64,000 nucleotides of DNA, from contig NZ_JAMPKJ010000021.1 of assembly GCF_039962115.1 (NCBI RefSeq), forward strand, positions 1-64,000, in the 5' to 3' direction. How positions within the stretch are numbered: position 1 is the first letter of the stretch; each line of letters begins with the position of its first letter. The position numbers and the translations under genes are program-made. Positions 61,595 to 64,000 of this stretch are shown here, one piece after another. The notes below the pieces were generated by a model. The model was not told the DNA's origin, made no database searches, and was given only the letters and a program-made list of their open reading frames with translations. Source of the stretch: Funiculus sociatus GB2-C1 (GTDB taxonomy: Bacteria > Cyanobacteriota > Cyanobacteriia > Cyanobacteriales > FACHB-T130).

Positions 61595-62890
61595 TTAAGA
61601 AGGCTGTTTCTGTTTGCGCTTTAGTGCTGAAGTTGCACTCCATACACCAACCGCCCATAACCCCAACAAGCCAGCAGGCTCCGGAACATCTTTTGGCGGT
61701 TCAACTACTATTGGATCGGCGCGAAAAATTCCGCTAGTGCCATTAGCAAGACTGGCAAAAAACGCCACTTGACCGGAATTATTCAACCCTTCTCGGTAAA
61801 AACTTAACTCTTGCACTGTCGAACCAAATAGGGTGTCACCAGTAACAATTACCTTATCTTTGAGAGGATTGTTTCCAGTAAAAATGCCACTTCCTCCCAC
61901 ATCTAAGCCTGCCAAAAAAGCTACTGTTCCAAAATCATTAATTGAGGGAGTACCAAAAAAGCTGTTAAAAGCGCCACTGCTATCGGCAATGGTGGTCGTT
62001 GTCGTGCCGTTGCCCGTAAAAACTCCGCTACTTCCCGTATCTAGACCCGCAATAAAGGCTACATTGCCTGAATTATTAATGGAGGGAAGGCTAAAACTCC
62101 TAAAAATGCCGCTAGTGTCAGCAATGGTCGTGATAATAGGCTCAGAGCCAAATGGGTTATCGTTGCCTGTGAAAATTCCAGTTGCTATATCACTTTCATT
62201 ATCAGACTGATATACGCCACCTCTAAAGGCTACGGTTCCGGCATCGTTGAGCATAGGAATGCTAATGCTTTCAAAGACTCCAGGTGCAATGGGCTGGCAA
62301 AAAACGCCGCCGCAGGAACGGGTGGAAATAGAGCCTCCGTTACTTATGCGAATGCTGGTTTGCACGAAAACCCCTGTAAACTCTTCTAAGAAAGCTACAT
62401 TTCCAGCGTTATTGATGGAGGGGAAGAAAACAGCCTCTCGGAAGCCAGCAACCACAACCAATTCAAAGTTGGTTTCATCTTCACCCTTAAAAATTATTGG
62501 AGTATTAGAGCGACGAAGTCCGGTAGAAAAGGCTACGGTTTTTGCGTCATTAATGGAGAGGGAACTAAAGCTATTAAATAGAGGCTCTCCGCTAGGATTG
62601 CCATAGGTGGTATTAGTGTCAACAACGGTGGTAGTTGTTGTGCCGTTGCTCGTGAATATCCCTTCGCCACCCACATCTAGTGCAGCATAAAAGGCGACGG
62701 TTCCTGTATTATTAAGGGCAGGGCTACCAAAGAAGTTATCATTGGGGTTACTATTACTAAAGCTGCTAAAAGAACTGTTGGTGTCAGCAATTTTTGTAAA
62801 ATTGAAACTGGCAGCTTGTGCTTCTCCAGTTCCTAGCAAACCCAGACACAAACCCATCAATGCAGCTGGAAGGCTCAAGTGTAATTTCAT
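61595..62890 (-). CDS. PEP-CTERM repeat protein, copy A
   Basis: A 431-residue exported protein with a signal peptide (LPAALMGLCLGLLGTGEAQA) and about seven units of roughly 45 residues. Each has the pattern INNSGNVAF ... LDxGxxGIFTGNGTTTT, which suggests a repeated beta structure. The C-terminal sorting signal is VPEPAGLLGLWAVG and KRKQKQ. It is a tandem relative of the next upstream gene; nearly identical DNA covers their 3' parts. Confidence 0.86.
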   Translation of the reverse strand: MKLHLSLPAALMGLCLGLLGTGEAQAASFNFTKIADTNSSFSSFSNSNPNDNFFGSPALNNTGTVAFYAALDVGGEGIFTSNGTTTTTVVDTNTTYGNPSGEPLFNSFSSLSINDAKTVAFSTGLRRSNTPIIFKGEDETNFELVVVAGFREAVFFPSINNAGNVAFLEEFTGVFVQTSIRISNGGSISTRSCGGVFCQPIAPGVFESISIPMLNDAGTVAFRGGVYQSDNESDIATGIFTGNDNPFGSEPIITTIADTSGIFRSFSLPSINNSGNVAFIAGLDTGSSGVFTGNGTTTTTIADSSGAFNSFFGTPSINDFGTVAFLAGLDVGGSGIFTGNNPLKDKVIVTGDTLFGSTVQELSFYREGLNNSGQVAFFASLANGTSGIFRADPIVVEPPKDVPEPAGLLGLWAVGVWSATSALKRKQKQPS

Positions 62891-62928
62891 GGCTATTTTT
62901 CTCCTGCATTTAGGTAACTGTTTATCCG

Positions 62929-64000
62929 CTATTTCTGTTTGCGCTTCATCACTGAAGTAGCCCCAAAAGTACCAACAGCCAGTAAACCCAACACAGAAGC
63001 AGGTTCCGGAACATCTTTTGGCGGTTCAACTACTATTGGATCGGCGCGAAAAATTCCGCCAGTGCCATTAGCAAGACTGGCAAAAAACGCCACCTGACCG
63101 GAATTATTCAACCCCTCTCGGTAAAAACTTAACTCTTGCACTGTCGAACCAAATAGGGTGTCACCAGTAACAATTACCTTATCTTTGAGAGGATTGTTTC
63201 CAGTGAAAATGCCACTTCCTCCAGCATCTAAGCCTGCCAAAAAAGCTACTGTTCCAAAATCATTAATTGAGGGAGTACCAAAAAAGCTGTTAAAAGCGCC
63301 ACTGCTATCGGCAATGGTGGTCGTTGTTGTGCCGTTGCCCGTAAAAACTCCGCTAAGTCCCGCATCTAGGACAGCACTAAAGGCTACGGTTCCTGAATTA
63401 TTAATGGAGGGGTCGCTAAACCTGTTAAAGGCACCATTACTGTCAGCAATGGTGTTGGTGATAATTTCTCCATTATCTCTGGTGCCGTTGCCTGTGAAAA
63501 TTCCGCTACTTAGGTCATCATAGAAGCTATCAGACTGATATACGTCAGCACTAAAGGCTACGGTTCCTTGATCATTAATCATAGGCGCGCTAATGTTTTC
63601 AAAGACACCCGCAGCTGGTGGTTCGGTGTAAAAGCGGGTGGAAGCAATAACATTGTCAACCGATTCTTCACCAGCCAAAATTGTGGTCAGTCCACTAAAC
63701 CTTGAGATTGCTTGTAAGAAAGCTACAGTTCCGACGTTATTGAGTGAAGGAGAATAAACGTCCGTAAAACTATCTTCTCCAATCGCACCCTCTATTACGT
63801 TTTTTAATTCGCTGGTAAAAATTCCTGAAGTTCCAAAATTAGCACTAAAAGCTACGTTCCCTACATCATTTATAGAGAAGGAACCAAGTTCAGTAAGAGT
63901 ATAGACTTCCGTTGGCCTTTCGCCAAAAAGACTGTTCGTATTGGCAATGCTGGTCGTTGTGGTGCCGTTGCCCGTAAAGATACCTTTACCCCCTGCATCT
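62929..64000 (-). CDS. PEP-CTERM repeat protein, copy B (5' part outside window)
   Basis: The same repeat architecture as copy A. The frame is open from the window edge at 64000 to the stop at 62929, so the start lies outside and the TTG at 63678 is not the start. Units again read INNSGTVAF and SGVFTGNGTTTT. Sorting signal VPEPASVLGLLAVG, then MKRKQK. Probably in tandem with copy A, 38 bases apart. Confidence 0.85.
   Translation of the reverse strand, partial: DAGGKGIFTGNGTTTTSIANTNSLFGERPTEVYTLTELGSFSINDVGNVAFSANFGTSGIFTSELKNVIEGAIGEDSFTDVYSPSLNNVGTVAFLQAISRFSGLTTILAGEESVDNVIASTRFYTEPPAAGVFENISAPMINDQGTVAFSADVYQSDSFYDDLSSGIFTGNGTRDNGEIITNTIADSNGAFNRFSDPSINNSGTVAFSAVLDAGLSGVFTGNGTTTTTIADSSGAFNSFFGTPSINDFGTVAFLAGLDAGGSGIFTGNNPLKDKVIVTGDTLFGSTVQELSFYREGLNNSGQVAFFASLANGTGGIFRADPIVVEPPKDVPEPASVLGLLAVGTFGATSVMKRKQK

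Noticed and set aside
63676-63678. TTG at 63678 as the start of PEP-CTERM copy B
   Set aside because: The frame is open, with repeat units typical of the family, to the window edge.

Overview
The window comes from a cyanobacterium, most likely a filamentous one. Evidence is the photosystem II genes psbO and psbE-F-L-J, the photosystem I gene psaI, the plastoquinone-type NDH-1 genes ndhC-K-J, crtR (carotenoid hydroxylase), a SigF-type sigma factor, and the very frequent HIP1 octamer GCGATCGC. Many heptamer-type short tandem repeats (STRRs) sit between and inside genes. No tRNA or rRNA gene, complete insertion sequence, CRISPR array or replication origin was recognised.

Layout. 1-5.2 kb: a membrane-anchored hypothetical protein, a retropepsin-like protein, a Ser/Thr kinase, a small Cys protein, a phosphohexomutase and a conserved hypothetical protein. 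5.3-10.4 kb: psbO, sigF, a Pro-rich lipoprotein, a small hypothetical protein and hisS. 10.5-16 kb: a large acidic cyanobacterial protein, psaI, then the converging operon rubA-ycf48-psbE-psbF-psbL-psbJ. That operon carries an unexpected structured ~300-nt insert between psbL and psbJ. 16.2-17.8 kb: ndhC-ndhK-ndhJ. 18-28.9 kb: a purine-catabolic island with uricase, a dihydropyrimidinase/allantoinase-type amidohydrolase, an allophanate-hydrolase C-domain-like protein, OHCU decarboxylase, a two-subunit xanthine dehydrogenase, XdhC, a MocA-like nucleotidyltransferase and an allantoate amidohydrolase. It would turn xanthine into allantoate and release ammonium. A GTA-N8-TAC (NtcA-type) palindrome lies in its divergent promoter region.

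29-34.3 kb: a lipid operon plsX-fabH-fabD-plsC followed by an AI-2E-type permease. 34.5-39.5 kb: dacB, lptC, a NYN-domain protein and metG. 39.9-48 kb: an acyltransferase next to an alpha/beta hydrolase (together resembling the two halves of plant phytyl ester synthase), a COP23 protein, crtR, aroH, sppA, an EamA permease and a peptidoglycan-binding/HEAT protein. 48-58.4 kb: a glycosyltransferase, two tandem B12-binding radical SAM paralogs, an SDR, hemE, ldcA and a GT39-type membrane protein. 58.4-64 kb: a UvrD-like helicase and three PEP-CTERM proteins, the last cut by the window end.

The most distinctive signals are four. One is the insert in the psbEFLJ operon. The second is the probable nitrogen control of the purine island. 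The third is STRR arrays that supply or abut the stop codons of about ten genes and also lie in frame inside ldcA, the helicase and the LptC signal peptide. The fourth is an AroH-type chorismate mutase with Gln in place of the catalytic Glu.
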